A stretch of 64,000 nucleotides of DNA from Kitagawia praeruptora (Eukaryota; Streptophyta; Magnoliopsida; Apiales; Apiaceae), in the NCBI GenBank assembly GCA_037693485.1, contig CM075350.1, positions 68,366,001 through 68,430,000 on the forward strand, given 5' to 3'. Below are positions 19,410 to 31,468 of the stretch, one piece after another. Position numbers and translations under genes: made by a program. Every line of letters starts with the position of its first letter. Within the stretch, counting starts at the first letter, position 1. The notes under the pieces were generated by a model. That model saw only the letters and a program-made list of their open reading frames with translations. It searched no databases and was not told the DNA's origin.

Positions 19410-20504
19410 TATAACGTCCTAGAAAATATCGTAATTATAAATATTATTATTTAATATTAAATGTGGAATATATGGTATGAATTTTTTTTAGGATAAATAT
19501 ATGTGACATCATGTTTACATATTTATATGGTGATGTATGTGTGATGTGATAGTCTGTGTAATTTTTATTTGAATTTTATGATTAAAATTTATTTACATTA
19601 TGCATTGTAGACTTTTGAAAATTTTTATAAAATCATCAGAGTATTTAAAAATCATGAAACCTTTCGTAATATCATCTTTATAATATTATTTAGTTTTTAA
19701 AATTGTTGGAAAAATTATTTTGGGTGTTTCGGCATTTTAAAATGATTTTAAGAGTTTTATTTCATTTAGAGGGTTAAAACTTGTAAAATTCGTATTTAAT
19801 TCATTTTTGGTCTAAAAAATATTTTAAAAAATAAGTGTGTTTATAATTTTATACTTTTTATTTTAAAAATGAAAAGTTTTACTTTTACCTATTTTTCCAT
19901 TTAAATTCGATTTTAAATAAACTGGTTAAATTGATTTTAAAGTAGTTTTCTTTGTAAATTTACAGAAATGCGTTTACCCTCTTATAATCCCTAAATTACC
20001 AGTCTTTCCCCAAAATTCATCAGTCGTGGCTCTGTTTTTCTTCGATTATCTCTTTAGAACTCTCTCGAGTTCTCCCAAAATCTCTCTCGCAATCTCTCAA
20101 TCTCTTTCGATTTCTATCTCTCTCCCTCTTCTCCTCCCTACGACCTGTACTTACTATGTGTTGTGTGTGTGGTTCTGCGTGCGTGTATACATGAGTTGTT
20201 GTGGTTCAAAATTGGGGGTTTTGGTTCATTATATTTGCTGCGAGTTATGGTATATCGACTGGGGTTCTTGGAGCTTTTTCCGATCTGTTCTTGGTCTGTA
20301 GAGGTGTGTGTATATTATGATATGTGTGTATATTATTGTGTGTATCTGGCAGCGTGGGTGTGTATGTCTAATATGTGTGGAAGCTGCAAGGTGGTTGTGT
20401 ATGTCAATGGTGCGGTGCTGAGTGTGTACATATAGCATGGGAGAGTTGGTAAATCAAGCTGTGTGCGTTTCTGTTGCTGCTGAGCTGCGTATGTGGTGAC
20501 TGCT

Positions 20505-20550
20505 TGTGTGTGTGTGTGTGTGAGTTCAACAGGTGTGTGTGTGTGTGTGT
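20505..20550. repeat. (GT)n microsatellite pair in E3 5' LTR
   Basis: Two tg runs are separated by agttcaacagg. The 3' LTR copy (28335-28371) has shorter runs, showing slippage since insertion. Confidence 0.9.
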
Positions 20551-22899
20551 ACGTGTTGTGGTCCTGTGTACGTATTTGAGTTGTGCCTGTGTTGAAGTTT
20601 AAGATTGTTGATGATATGGTTCGATTATTGGGGGTGTGGTTATTTGGACAGTGAAACCGCATAAGGGGATTTCTCAGATTTTTAATACTCCGAATAAATT
20701 GATTAAATTGATGATGAATTGCTGTTGGGTATATAATATTCTCGTATATTTTAGATTTATGTCGTATGTAGTATGTTTCGAAAATTGTATTTGTAATTGA
20801 GAAAATTGACTGGATTACAAGTTCTTATTAAATTGTTAAGATTTTAGTTGTATGTGTACATACGATAGGTGTAAGTGGTAATTGTGTGGTGTTTGACGTG
20901 TAGAACAAAGAGGTAAAAGGAGACCCAAAGGAAATCATAGCAGTAATGGTATGTTTATAGGTTTTGTATATGTGAGCTCTGTCCGGGTGTGTTTGTTGGT
21001 GTTAGTGAAATTTAGTCCGTGTATTTGTGTTACTGGATTGAGACTGAGGCAGGAGAGGTGTTGGTGTGCCCTGTATTTGTATTTGTCAAGGTGTAGTGTA
21101 AGAATTCATATCATGTTGGCAATTGCTGGTTTATACAGGTCTTGTGGTTATAATTTCAAAGGAAGTGTTAACATAATTTCAATGAAAGTACACAAAACCT
21201 ACGATGTTGATTATTAAATAAAGTACTTGTATAAATTCATTTAGTAGTCAAACAGTTACGTTCAAATTCTATATGTGATTTGTTGATATAAGTCGAGGAG
21301 TATAAGTAGACATATGATTTTGAAATTTGTTTGAGTTCTGGGTTGGTGAATTGTAGTTTGTCAGGGTAGGCGAGATTAAAAAGGAGGTGCCTTTCAATTT
21401 TACTAGAATTATTTTGTAATCCTTATAATAATTTGATTAAGATTTTTTGTAAACCGATATGATATACGTGATAGCAGGTATAAGTGTAAGTTAACAGTCT
21501 ATGCTGAGTGTTATGTGAATTATGTGATTATATATATATATTACTATTTCGAGAATATAATCTGTATGAACTATATGTGTTAATTGTAAAGCGTATTAGG
21601 CTGCGTTCGGGTAGAACAGAGTTAGACGGTTTTCGTTTATAAACGTACTGAAGTAGTACTTTATTTTGATATAGGTAGCAGTAAAAGGCCGATTTAGAGC
21701 CAGTGTATGTAAAGGTGGGAATTCTGAGGAACGAGTTATTCAGTGAATTAGATGAGTGGGTGCATGTAGAAGCTGACAAGTGATAAAGGGAAAATTGATG
21801 AGTGATCGAAGAAAGGTCAAGTAGAGACGGATGGAAAGTGATAAGGAGTTAAAGTATTGGAAATGGAAACCCTATGTATTGAGGCAAGTTTACTATCCCT
21901 CACTTATTGTTCAAGTGATGTGAAACCTTCTTTATTATTTATTTGTTCTTTCGTAGTCCCTTCTTGCAAATAATTGTATTCTTCATATTTATTCTAGATA
22001 ATTGTGCACCTGTTCTTTTAATTATACAATGTTCCTTTCAGATCTTTTTGCTAGTGCCTATACCTTTCATTTTTATTTCGAGTGACATTTTTCGTCTATT
22101 AATTTACAAACCTCTTTCTCAAATTATTCTGTCATTGTTTATTTTTGCACCTATTGTTCAGGTGTTGAATTGTTTTAAAAATTATTTATTTCAATATTTC
22201 CTCGTCTTTATTAATATTTTTCAAAGAGCATTTTTTTTCTTCAATTATTGTAAACTAATTCAAGGTTTATACTGTTGTTGAGGCATGTGTTGCTCAGTGA
22301 CGATTAAAACCGAGAATGAATTGAGATCTTCTTAATTATTCAAACTCATTATTGTCATGCCGGTTCTGGTAGCTAAAGCCTATGAGTGCTTAGCCGACAG
22401 GAGTGAGACCTTGGGAAATTGAGAATTTCTTAAATCTTCATTTTAGTCTAATCAAATCTATTCTGTTTGTTCAAATTTTACAGTGTAATTTCATAAATTG
22501 AAAATCTTTGAAATAAGTGGTTATATCCAATGCAGTGACTTAAATCTTCTGTTTAACTTCGAATTTTCTTTATTCCATGCTTTCTTTATAATTGTTGTTC
22601 CATTTCTAGATTCTAAATTATTGCTCAGTTATTTACTTTATCATGTTTCTTTGTTGATATATGATTCTATTTTGCTGAACTATACCTTGCTTAGTTCAAT
22701 CTTATTGCTTTGCTGTTTATAATACCTTATATCAATTGCTTCCCTGACCCTCTATCTTCTATAATTGAAAATGAAAATGGATTAATTAATTAAAGGTGTT
22801 TTTGAATTTCCTTATACTGGGCTGATATGTTATCAGTGAGTATAAAGGACTTAAAAAAGAAATGTTTTAAATTATTAATAAACGGTTATAAATTGGAAA

Positions 22900-22981
22900 G
22901 CGTAAGAGGCTAGGGGTGGTTCCCCTAGTCGAGCACTTTTATTTAGCGTAAGAGGCTAGGGGTGGTTCCCCTAGTCCAGCA
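22900..22981. repeat. Tandem pair of a conserved hairpin in the E3 LTR
   Basis: The unit gcgtaagaggctaggggtgg continues into ttcccctagtcnagca and occurs twice. The stem is CTAGGGG/CCCCTAG with loop tggtt (22910-22928 and 22956-22974). Both copies are kept in the 3' LTR (35365-35383, with a loop change, and 35411-35429). H has a homologous single hairpin at 42212-42229. Confidence 0.85.
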
Positions 22982-23637
22982 TTACAGGCCAATGTGTTGC
23001 TTAATTGGGAACCCAATTTCAAAGGAATGGGGACTTTACGTGGCTGATCACCCGTATTGTCCGTAATCAGGAGAATAATAAAAATAAACTTAAAGGTTTT
23101 TAAAAGTTTTATGAAAAGTATTTTTTGATGATAGAATGGTTCAAATGAAAGAAATGTTTTTAAAAGTTTTGTGAAGAGTTTTGATTTATTCCCTTGAGAT
23201 AGTTTGATCATTGATATTGTTCATCAATGAAATATTCATAAATTGTTGTTCACTATATTATATACTTGCTGAGCGCTCTTTGGCTCACTCTTGCTTTGTT
23301 TTACCTAACCATTTGCAGTTAGGTTTAAGGATGATCTACTTACATTTATCCCTGCAAATGAGAGCGATGAGGCATTCTATACAAGATAGATTTCAGAGCT
23401 AGAACGGGTAAGCACAGATTGGGATTGAGCTACAGATTAGATGGCATAATAAATTTTATTCAGAGCAGTGATAGAAGTTGAAAATAATTTGTATTAATTA
23501 GATTCTTGTTTCATACCATAACCTAGAATCGATCCTCGGTGAGGAATCGTTGGTGTTTTAAGTTTTAATTGTATTTGTTAAATTGGAATTTTGTTGGATT
23601 GAATTACAGGTAGATAGTCCGATTTACGAATACTAGG

Positions 23638-23693
23638 ATTTACGAATACTAGTATTCGTAAATTTTGGCATAAAGTACTTTATGCCAAAATTT
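23638..23693. repeat. Two overlapping perfect palindromes in the E3 5' LTR
   Basis: Bases 23638-23663 form a 26-nt perfect palindrome centred on act|agt. Bases 23660-23693 form a 34-nt perfect palindrome centred on gt|ac. A direct copy of gatttacgaatactag precedes them at 23621. The 3' LTR has only the simple form gatttacgaatacttcatgc here. Confidence 0.9.
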
Positions 23694-23772
23694 TCTAAAA
23701 TTCCCCTATATCAAAGTCTATTTTATTATAAAAAGTATATTTTTAGAATTGGGAAGTCGGGGCGTTACAGGT

Positions 23773-23783
23773 TGGTATCAGAG
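23773..23783 (+). promoter_or_regulatory. Primer-binding site of E3
   Basis: TGGTATCAGAG lies three bases after the 5' LTR end (TTACA) and is complementary to initiator-Met tRNA. Confidence 0.85.
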
Positions 23784-26700
23784 TAACAGGTTATGGTCAC
23801 TGAAACAAGTTAGGATGATTAGGTGTAAGTATTTAGGTTAGACGTTTGATGGAACGATTTAGGATAAGATTCGTCTGAGGATATTAGGACGACTGTTGTG
23901 ACATTATTTGGTATTTCGACATATCGCGCGAGCAGAAATTTGCTTCATCCAGAGACTCAATTTAGGATGAGGCAGATAATTCGGAACAACATACGCTAAT
24001 TATACGACCGGAGCTATCAGCTTGGAAGACGCTACGTGCAGATCCTCGTGTACCTTCTAGAGTTTCTTTTGCGACTTTAGTTAACCCGCGAGCGATATAG
24101 AAAGTGCGAAAGGATTGTAAACAAAATGTGAAATGCGATTACTAGCATGGGTTGGAGGAATGACGTGGTTATTCATTACTAGCCGTTGATTCATTTAATT
24201 TATCGATTAAGGAGATTCGACCTTTCTTTATGTTTCTTCTTATTTTGATAATACCCCATCACCTTTGATAATCAACTATATTTCAATTGATGACAAATTT
24301 TTCAGATTCATTTAAACACATTCCTATTTTTCAGAGATACCTCTATTTTCCAGGGGATCACTTGATTCACCATGATGTAGATAAATTATTGAGATCCTTG
24401 AATTCTTTCTATTTCCCCGAATATTTGTTTTTCCTTATTCAACATTATATATATAAACTTTTGAATTATTTTTGTTTCTCCCTAAATACTTAACCTTCTT
24501 TATTCAGACTGGGATGAACAACCCTCTGTATATAGGGGATTCAGGGACATCTTATCTATGTGATAGAAGTCTGGTGGGACGCCATTGATTATGTTTGTCA
24601 TGAAAGTACGGAAGGCTGGCCCCCTTCTTGTGCTATGGTGTTTGACATAAGTGACAAATGCAACCTGAAATTAGTTCAATGATCATATTGATCTCTCAGT
24701 TGAATTCTTTTATAAATGTTTATCAAACAAAACTCATCTTGTACTCATACATGTTAGTACCTGTCTATTCTATTGATCATTTTTGTTATAAACCCTTGTG
24801 ATTTCTAAAAGCTATCAATGATTGAGAGCAGTAAAGATGGAAACGATGAAATTTTAAGTGGTGTAAGGTACATTTACGTCGAATGAAAGTTGGATGAGCA
24901 GGTTGAGAATTGAGGTTAAAACAGAGAGTGAGTAATCAAGTTAGATTGCATAGTGGATTGACATTGCACGTACAAGATTCGATAATACGGAGAAGCTGAT
25001 TATGATTAAGGAATAGATGAAAAGGATATGAAAGGATAATTTTGTTAAAGTCAGAAATAGAGTGATGATTGGTATAATTGGTATGTGATAGATATCGTGA
25101 AGGAAAAATTGTTGAAGAACACTTGCTTATTATATGTTTTCACTATGGATACGGTAGATAAAATATTACAAGAATTTGGATGTTAAGATAAATTGTCAGA
25201 TATAAATGTTTAGAGACAGAATCCGGGTTAGCTGAGATAGTAAAACCTCCATGGTTAGAAGAAAGGAATTTGAAAGGAAGCATACTGGAATTGTACAGGG
25301 CTAAATATGGAAGGCTATGAGAGTAAGCGAAAAGAATAATGTGGTAGTGAATGACAGAGTTAGGAGCCAGAAGTTGTACGCGATAAGCGCAGGAAGATAA
25401 GACGTTTCATCGGGGAATGTATCATGTCAGTCCCAGCATATACTACAATAAGAGCAACATGAGCCTCCCTTATAAATCGCTCATGAGCTGGAAAATTTCG
25501 AAAAGGCTACAAAGGATGCTATTAAGTGTGAAGATAAGAAGGTGAAATTATGAACTCCAAGAGATATGTAAGTTGTGTTTCGAGTCAAGAGGTGGATAAA
25601 AGAGTTTTAATGGTTACGCAGACTAAGAGGTTATTATAATAAGATTTTAAGGTTATTGTATATATGTGGGAGATATTAATAAGGAAATAATTAAAGTGAA
25701 GCAGATTTCAGTAGTTAAGATTTCTCGGATATGTGACTTGATGAATTACCAGGATTATCACCAGACAGAGATATAAAGTTGATTGATAAATTACAACCAG
25801 GAATGTAATCAGGTTTAAATATTTAAGATCAGAAGACAACACAAGATATTTGAGGATATACAAAGCACATGCATATAATTTCTAAGTACGAGCTTTGTAA
25901 TTGGAAGAACTATAATTTTCAGGGTAGGACGATAAGATCGAAATGAATGGCGTGACGACGAAGCAGTAATGAATCGGGAAAGGCCTAAGACGCTAGTGAA
26001 GATCGAAAACTTTGAAGGACCGGCTAGGAATTATTGAAGGTTGTCAAAGGTATTATCAAGATAGCTATAACAGTGGACAAGCCTATAAATCAGGAAACGA
26101 AGGGGTAAAGGTGGAGAAAGCTTTTAATAGTCTAAGAAGAGATCAAGAACCGCTCAAGTGTCAGTGCAACCGGATGAACCAAGAAAGATTAAATAGGCAT
26201 TCAATGCTCAAGTAAATGTTCAAAGAATTTGGGAAGTTATTGATGGAAGATCCAAAGGTCTAAATTATTGCGATTGAATCGTTAGAGAGAGTAGGAAGTA
26301 CCAAGCGGAGTTGACGGAAGTAGAAGGTGAAGATGATGAATATAGAAGAATGAAATAGTTCAAGGAAATAAGTTATTGATAAAAAAGGTAGTTATAATGT
26401 GTAAAGTTTAAATTTGAGGATTGTAAGATATGTAGAGTAATGGTTCGGAAGTCGAGTTTTGATATTAGCGGATATTAGAGTTGGAGTTTGATTGGAGGAA
26501 AGTTTGATTTTGAATGGTATTGAGGGGAAGTGACCCCGGGATAGTTGTATTGTGAATAAGATATTTACGTTTCAAGGTAAATGGTTATTAGTTTCGAAAA
26601 GGTTACTCAGTAAAACAATGGGATTAAGGATGGATAGAAGTTTTCCAGTTATTCCCTCCTCGAGTAACATTGTACGTGAAAGGGGAGTAAGAATGATTGG

Positions 26701-27217
26701 GGAATTTCCTGAGATTCTTTTTCTCAAAAGTTTTATCTTGGGCAATCTGAATTTTTGAGTAGGAGCGTGTAAGTGGTATCAATTGTTTTAGTCGCGTGGA
26801 TTTCGTTTTAAAGGTTTAATTATTTATCTGTTTACTTCAAGTCAAGGTAGATTTCTTTGTTTATATGTTGTTGCAAATCAAGGCAGGTTTTGTTTTAGTA
26901 TTGAATATGAATAAATTGTTTATGGATGATTGGATTAGTACTTGAGGCGTTGTGTACATGGCATAGTCCATTATACGAATACGTCATGTTCGATTTTCGG
27001 TTGACCAGGATCGTCACATACGAGTGATAAGTATCTAGAATTAATGAGATATGTAAACCTTTGGAATTTACGGGCTTACAAGACGAGCCTAGCGAGATAT
27101 GAAATGATATAAAGGAATTCTAGAATGGAAGAAATGACTTGGAAATTGAAAGAGAAATGATTGAGTAATACTGTCATTACGTTTTCTTAAGATTGATTCT
27201 GAGGACAGAATCCTATT

Positions 27218-27230
27218 AAGGGGGGAAGGA
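27218..27230 (+). promoter_or_regulatory. Polypurine tract of E3
   Basis: The run aaggggggaagga abuts the 3' LTR start at 27231. Confidence 0.85.
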
Positions 27231-29365
27231 TATAACGCCCTAGAAAATATCGTAATTATAAATATTATTATTTAATATTAAATGTGGATTATATGGTATG
27301 AATTTTTTTAGGATAAATATATGTGACATCATGTTTACATATTTATATGGTGATGTATGTGTGATGTGATAGTCCGTGTAATTTTTATTTGAATTTTATG
27401 ATTAAAATTTATTTACATTATGCATTGTAGACCTTTGAAAATTTTTATAAAATCATCAGAGTATTTAAAAATCATGAAATCTTTCATAATATCATCTTTA
27501 TAATATTATTTAGTTTTTAAAATTATTGGAAAAATTATTTTGGGTGTTTCAGCATTTTAAAATGATTTTAAGAGTTTTATTTCATTTTGAGGGTTAAAAC
27601 TTGTAAAATTCGTATTTAATTCATTTTTGGTCTAAAAAATATTTTAAAAATATATGTGTGTTTATAATTTTATACTTTTTATTTTAAAAATGAAAAGTTT
27701 TACTTTTACCTATTTTTCCATTTAAATTCGATTTTAAATATACTGGTTAAATTGATTTTAAAGTAGTTTTCTTTGTAAGTTTACATAAATGCGTTTACCC
27801 TCTTAATCCCTAAATTACCAGTCTTTCCCCAAAATTCATCAGTCGTGGCTCTGTTTTTCTTCGATTATCTCTTTAGAACTCTTTCGAGTTCTCCCAAAAT
27901 CTCTCAAAATCTCTCTCGCAGTCTCTCAATCTCTTTCGATTTCTATCTCTCTCTCTCCCTCTTCTCCTCCCTACGACCTGTACTTACTATGTGTTGTGTG
28001 TATGTTTCTGCGTGCGTGTATACATGAGTTGTTGTGGTTCAAAATTGGGGATTTTGGTTCATTATGTTTGCTGCAAGTTATGGTATATCGACTGGGGTTC
28101 TTGGAGCTTTTTCCGATCTGTTCTTGGTCTGTAAAGGTGTGTGTATATTATGATATGTGTGTATATTATTGTGTGTATCTGGAAGCGTGGGTGTGTATGT
28201 CTGAGATGTGTGGAAGCTGCAAGGTGGTTGTGTATGTGAATGGTGCGGTGCTGAGTGTGTACATATAGCGTGGGAGAGTGGGTAAATCAAGCTGTGTGCG
28301 TTTCTGTTGCTGTTGAGCTGCGTATGTGGTGACTGCGTGTGTGTGAGTTCAACAGGTGTGTGTGTGTGTGTACGTGTTGTGGTCCTGTGTATGTATTTGA
28401 GTTATGCTTGTGTTGAAGTTTAAGATTGTTGATGATATGGTTCGATTGTTGGGGGTGTGGTTATTTGGACAATGAAACCGCATAAGGGGATTTCTCAGAT
28501 TATTAATAATCCGAATAAATTGATTACATTGATGATGAATTGATGTTGGGTATATAATATTCTCGTATATTTTAGATTTATGTCGTATGCAGTATGTTTC
28601 GGAAATTGTATTTGTAATTGAGAAAATTGACTGGATTACAAGTTCTTGTTAAATTGTTAAGATTGTAGTTGTATGTGTACATACGATAGGTGTAAGTGGT
28701 AATTGTGTGGTGTATTTGACGTGTAGAACAAAGAGGTAAAAGGAGACCCAAAGGAAATCATAGCAGTAATGGTATGTTTATAGGTTTGTATATGTGAGCT
28801 CTGTCCGGGTGTGTTTATTGGTGTTAGTGAAATTTAGTCCGTGTATGTGTGTTACTGGATTGAGACTGAGGCAGGAGAGGTGGTGGTGTGCCCTGTATTT
28901 GTATTTGTCAAGGTGTAGTGTAAGAATTCATATCATGTTGGCAATTGCTGGTTTATACAGGTCTTGTGGTTATAATTTCAAAGGAAGTGTTAGCATAATT
29001 TCACTGAAAGTACACAAAATCTACGATGTTGATTATTAAATAAAGTACTTGTATAAATTCATTTAGTAGTCAAACAGTTACGTTCAAATTCTATATGTGA
29101 TTTGTTGATATAAGTCGAGGATTATAAGTAGACATATGATTTTGGAATTTGTTTGAGTTCTGGGTTGGTGAATTGTATTTTGGGTTGGTGAATTGTATTT
29201 TGTCAGGGTAGGCGAGATTAAAAAGGAGGTGCCGTTCAATTTTACTAGAATTATTTTGTAATCCTTATAATAATTTGATTAAGGTTTTTTGTAAACCGAT
29301 ATGATATACGTGATAGCAGGTATAAGTGTAAGTTAACAATCTGTGCTGAGTGTTATGTGAATTAT
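27231..29365 (+). repeat. 3' LTR of E3, first piece
   Basis: It matches 19410 to about 21526 of the 5' LTR, including a 23-base local duplication (gggttggtgaattgtatttt, 29161-29200) that the 5' copy lacks. It breaks at 29365 after gtgaattat, where a T-run begins. Confidence 0.88.
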
Positions 29366-30510
29366 TTTTTTTTTTTCTCAGGAATGAGATGATACATCCG
29401 AAGAGCTAATAAAAGCTTCATCATCTAACAGAAAGGTATGCTTAACCAATCCATGAGTCTAACAACCCATAGGAAAGAGATTCCTCCGGAAGTTTAAATA
29501 ACTACACCTTTATATCCACCAAAAAAGGCCTCGTTAAAAACCCCACAAGAGCAAAACCCTATGGGAAAAAAACTCAAGCGGGGAAAAAAACTCAAGCGGG
29601 GAAAAAAGAGTGCCCTACTAAATAAAAGAGTACAACATTTAACAAAACCTAAAAATGAAATGACTATAAACTTCTCGATTCTTCGGCTTGATTCATCCAC
29701 TATAATAATCCATAATCCCGCCTTCATCCATCTTCTCACCCTAAAAACCCCAAAACTTGTCGTCATCCATCTTCTATTTAGCCCTTTCCATCCACGAAAA
29801 CTGAATATATCAATCCAACAAAAAATCATATGTCAACGAACAGTTAATCGAATATACATTAAATAATTATTATATTCAATAAACTTAATAAAATTGAATA
29901 AATTTTATATATCTAACCAAAGGGGACCCCTATGGTTAGACATATAACAGTTAATTTCTTATAAAAGGTCTACTATAACGTCATCTAAAATGACGACAGA
30001 TTCCAAATCAATAAATGATCCAATCCGTCAAAAAATGACATCAACAATTACCCAAAATTGGTCCACAAAGTCATAAATAAATGGCACACCCTTATAAGTA
30101 CAAAACCATATAAAATGGTACAATCTTACTAATTAAGAAACTTCAAAAAAGAATCATATCCATATTGAGCCCACAATCAATTCACCCCGATTATGCAAAT
30201 CACAATCATCCATTTCAGGCACGTTAAACTCCCCTATCAATTAAAATTAGTTACAAAAACCAAAAAATAAACATATTTACTAGCTCGAAATTTTTGTGAT
30301 CCTTAATAGTTAATTAATAAACTAATTAACTAAAATATTTTAAAAATCATTCAGGTTAATTATAATAAATTCATTAATGGCCAATGATAACGACTCATTT
30401 ACTTCTAAAAACTAGTCAAAAAGGAAATTATCGCGAATCATAACTAAATTAATGTAAAATATATGAGTTCTAATACATGCAAAAAGGAAATTATCGCGAA
30501 TCATAACTAA
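29366..30510 (-). mobile_element. Probable 3' end of a LINE/retroposon (minus) plus unassigned DNA
   Basis: The T-run at 29365-29376 is a poly(A) tail on the minus strand. The next 280 bases (cctcgttaaaaaccccacaa, ccctatgggaaaaaaactca, with a 17-base tandem copy of aactcaagcggggaaaa) resemble a transcribed 3' UTR. No RT motif is present, so it is strongly 5'-truncated or non-coding. From about 29870 to 30510 the DNA is AT-rich and unassigned, with a near-perfect palindrome at 29916-29942 and a 31-bp direct repeat. No matching TSD was found. Confidence 0.45.
30417..30510. repeat. 31-bp direct repeat next to a rearrangement junction
   Basis: The word starting caaaaaggaaattatcgcga, 31 bases long, occurs at 30417-30447 and 30480-30510, 63 bases apart. 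The second copy ends where an E3 LTR fragment begins, which fits templated filler DNA at a repaired break. Confidence 0.85.
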
Positions 30511-30865
30511 GTATATATTATATACTTGCTGAGCGCTCTTTGGCTTACTCTTGCTTTGTTTTACCTAACCCTTTGCATTTAGGTTTAAGGATGATCTACT
30601 TACATTTATCCCTGCAAATGAGAGCGATGAGGCATTCTATACAAGATAGATTTCAGAGCTAGAACGGGTACCATAACTTGGAATCGATCCTCAGTGAGGA
30701 ATCGCTGGTGTATTAAGTTTTAATTGGAATTTGGTTGGATTGAATTACAGGTGGATAGTCCGATTTACGAATACTTCATGCCGAAATTTTCTAAATTTCC
30801 CCTGTATCAAAGTCTATTTTATTATAAAAAGTATATTTTTAGAATTGGGAAGTCGGAGGACTACA
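30511..30865 (+). repeat. Displaced 3'-terminal fragment of an E3-type LTR
   Basis: It matches 35706-36160 of the E3 3' LTR to its end (here ggactaca for gcgttaca). An internal gap removes about 100 bases between agaacgggta and ccataactt. It is a second copy of the LTR end, upstream of the true one. Confidence 0.85.
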
Positions 30866-30933
30866 CATGATACACCTTTGAATCCATTACTATAACTATT
30901 TTCTAGGATGCCCAATATTGAACCAATATTTTC
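30866..30933. other. Short unassigned spacer
   Basis: 68 bases between the E3 LTR fragment and the Copia fragment. I see nothing recognisable. Confidence 0.4.
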
Positions 30934-31468
30934 GAGAATTTTTAGATATCTCAAAGGAACTCCAGATCTTGGTTTGTGGTATCCTAAAGAATCTGATTTC
31001 TCCCTAATTGGCTATTCAGACTCTGATTATGCAGGGTGTAAAATATACAGGAAAAGCACTACAGGTACATGTCAATTCTTGGGAAACAAATTGATTTCTT
31101 GGGCAAGCAAGAAGCAACAATTAGTTTCAACCTCAACTGTAGAAGCTGAGTACATAGCAGCAGGCAGTTGTTGTGCACAACTCCTTTGGGTAAGAAATCA
31201 GTTGATGGATTATGGTATGACACTTAGTAATATTCCTATGTGTTGTGATAATACTAGTGCTATCAAAATTGCAGAAAATCCAGTTCAACATTCAAGGACT
31301 AAGCACATTGATGTCTGGTATCATTTTATTGGAGGACATATTGAGAATGGTACTGTGGAACTTCATTTTGTTCATACTGACAAACAGCTTGCAGATATTC
31401 TAACTAAACCACTTGATGAGGCTACATTCAGTAGGTTAGTAAGTGAGTTAGGAATGTTAAATTTCTAG
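30934..31468 (+). pseudogene. pol: RNase H C-terminal fragment (Copia F2)
   Basis: The frame reads DSDYAGCKIYRKSTTGTCQF, VEAEYIAAGSCCAQ, CDNTSAIKIAENPVQHS and LADILTKPL to the stop at 31466-31468. Relative to A and copy 3 it has a Val for Ala before EAEYIA and a Tyr for Asp in KIDRKS. The integrase, RT and most of RNase H are absent, so it is a remnant. Confidence 0.9.

Larger units (their letters stand above)
19410..23769 (+). repeat. 5' LTR of E3 (4.36 kb)
   Basis: It aligns with 27231-29365 plus 33981-36160 at high identity. It contains a CT-rich run (20060-20150), GT microsatellites (20505-20522, 20533-20550), a duplicated hairpin (22900-22981) and overlapping palindromes (23638-23693) absent from the 3' LTR. 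The ORFs in it are low-complexity and not credible genes. Confidence 0.88.
23770..27230 (+). other. Internal region of E3 without a credible gene
   Basis: 3.46 kb with no ORF above about 70 codons and no Gag, protease, RT, RNase H or integrase motif that I can see. A patch at 24505-24600 (gggatgaacaaccctctgta ... gatagaagtctggtgggacg) is conserved in H (44634-44710, reverse). It may be a packaging or structural RNA element. Confidence 0.7.

Noticed and set aside
20026..20662. Overlapping ORFs of about 70-110 codons on both strands in the E3 LTR, repeated at 27845-28290
   Set aside because: They come from CT- and GT-rich low-complexity sequence, exist on both strands at once and follow the microsatellites. 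They are repeated only because they are in both LTRs.
29494..29829. 111-codon minus-strand ORF after the T-run
   Set aside because: Repeated FFPRLSFFPRL is the translation of a 17-base tandem DNA repeat in a 3' UTR-like region; no RT motif.
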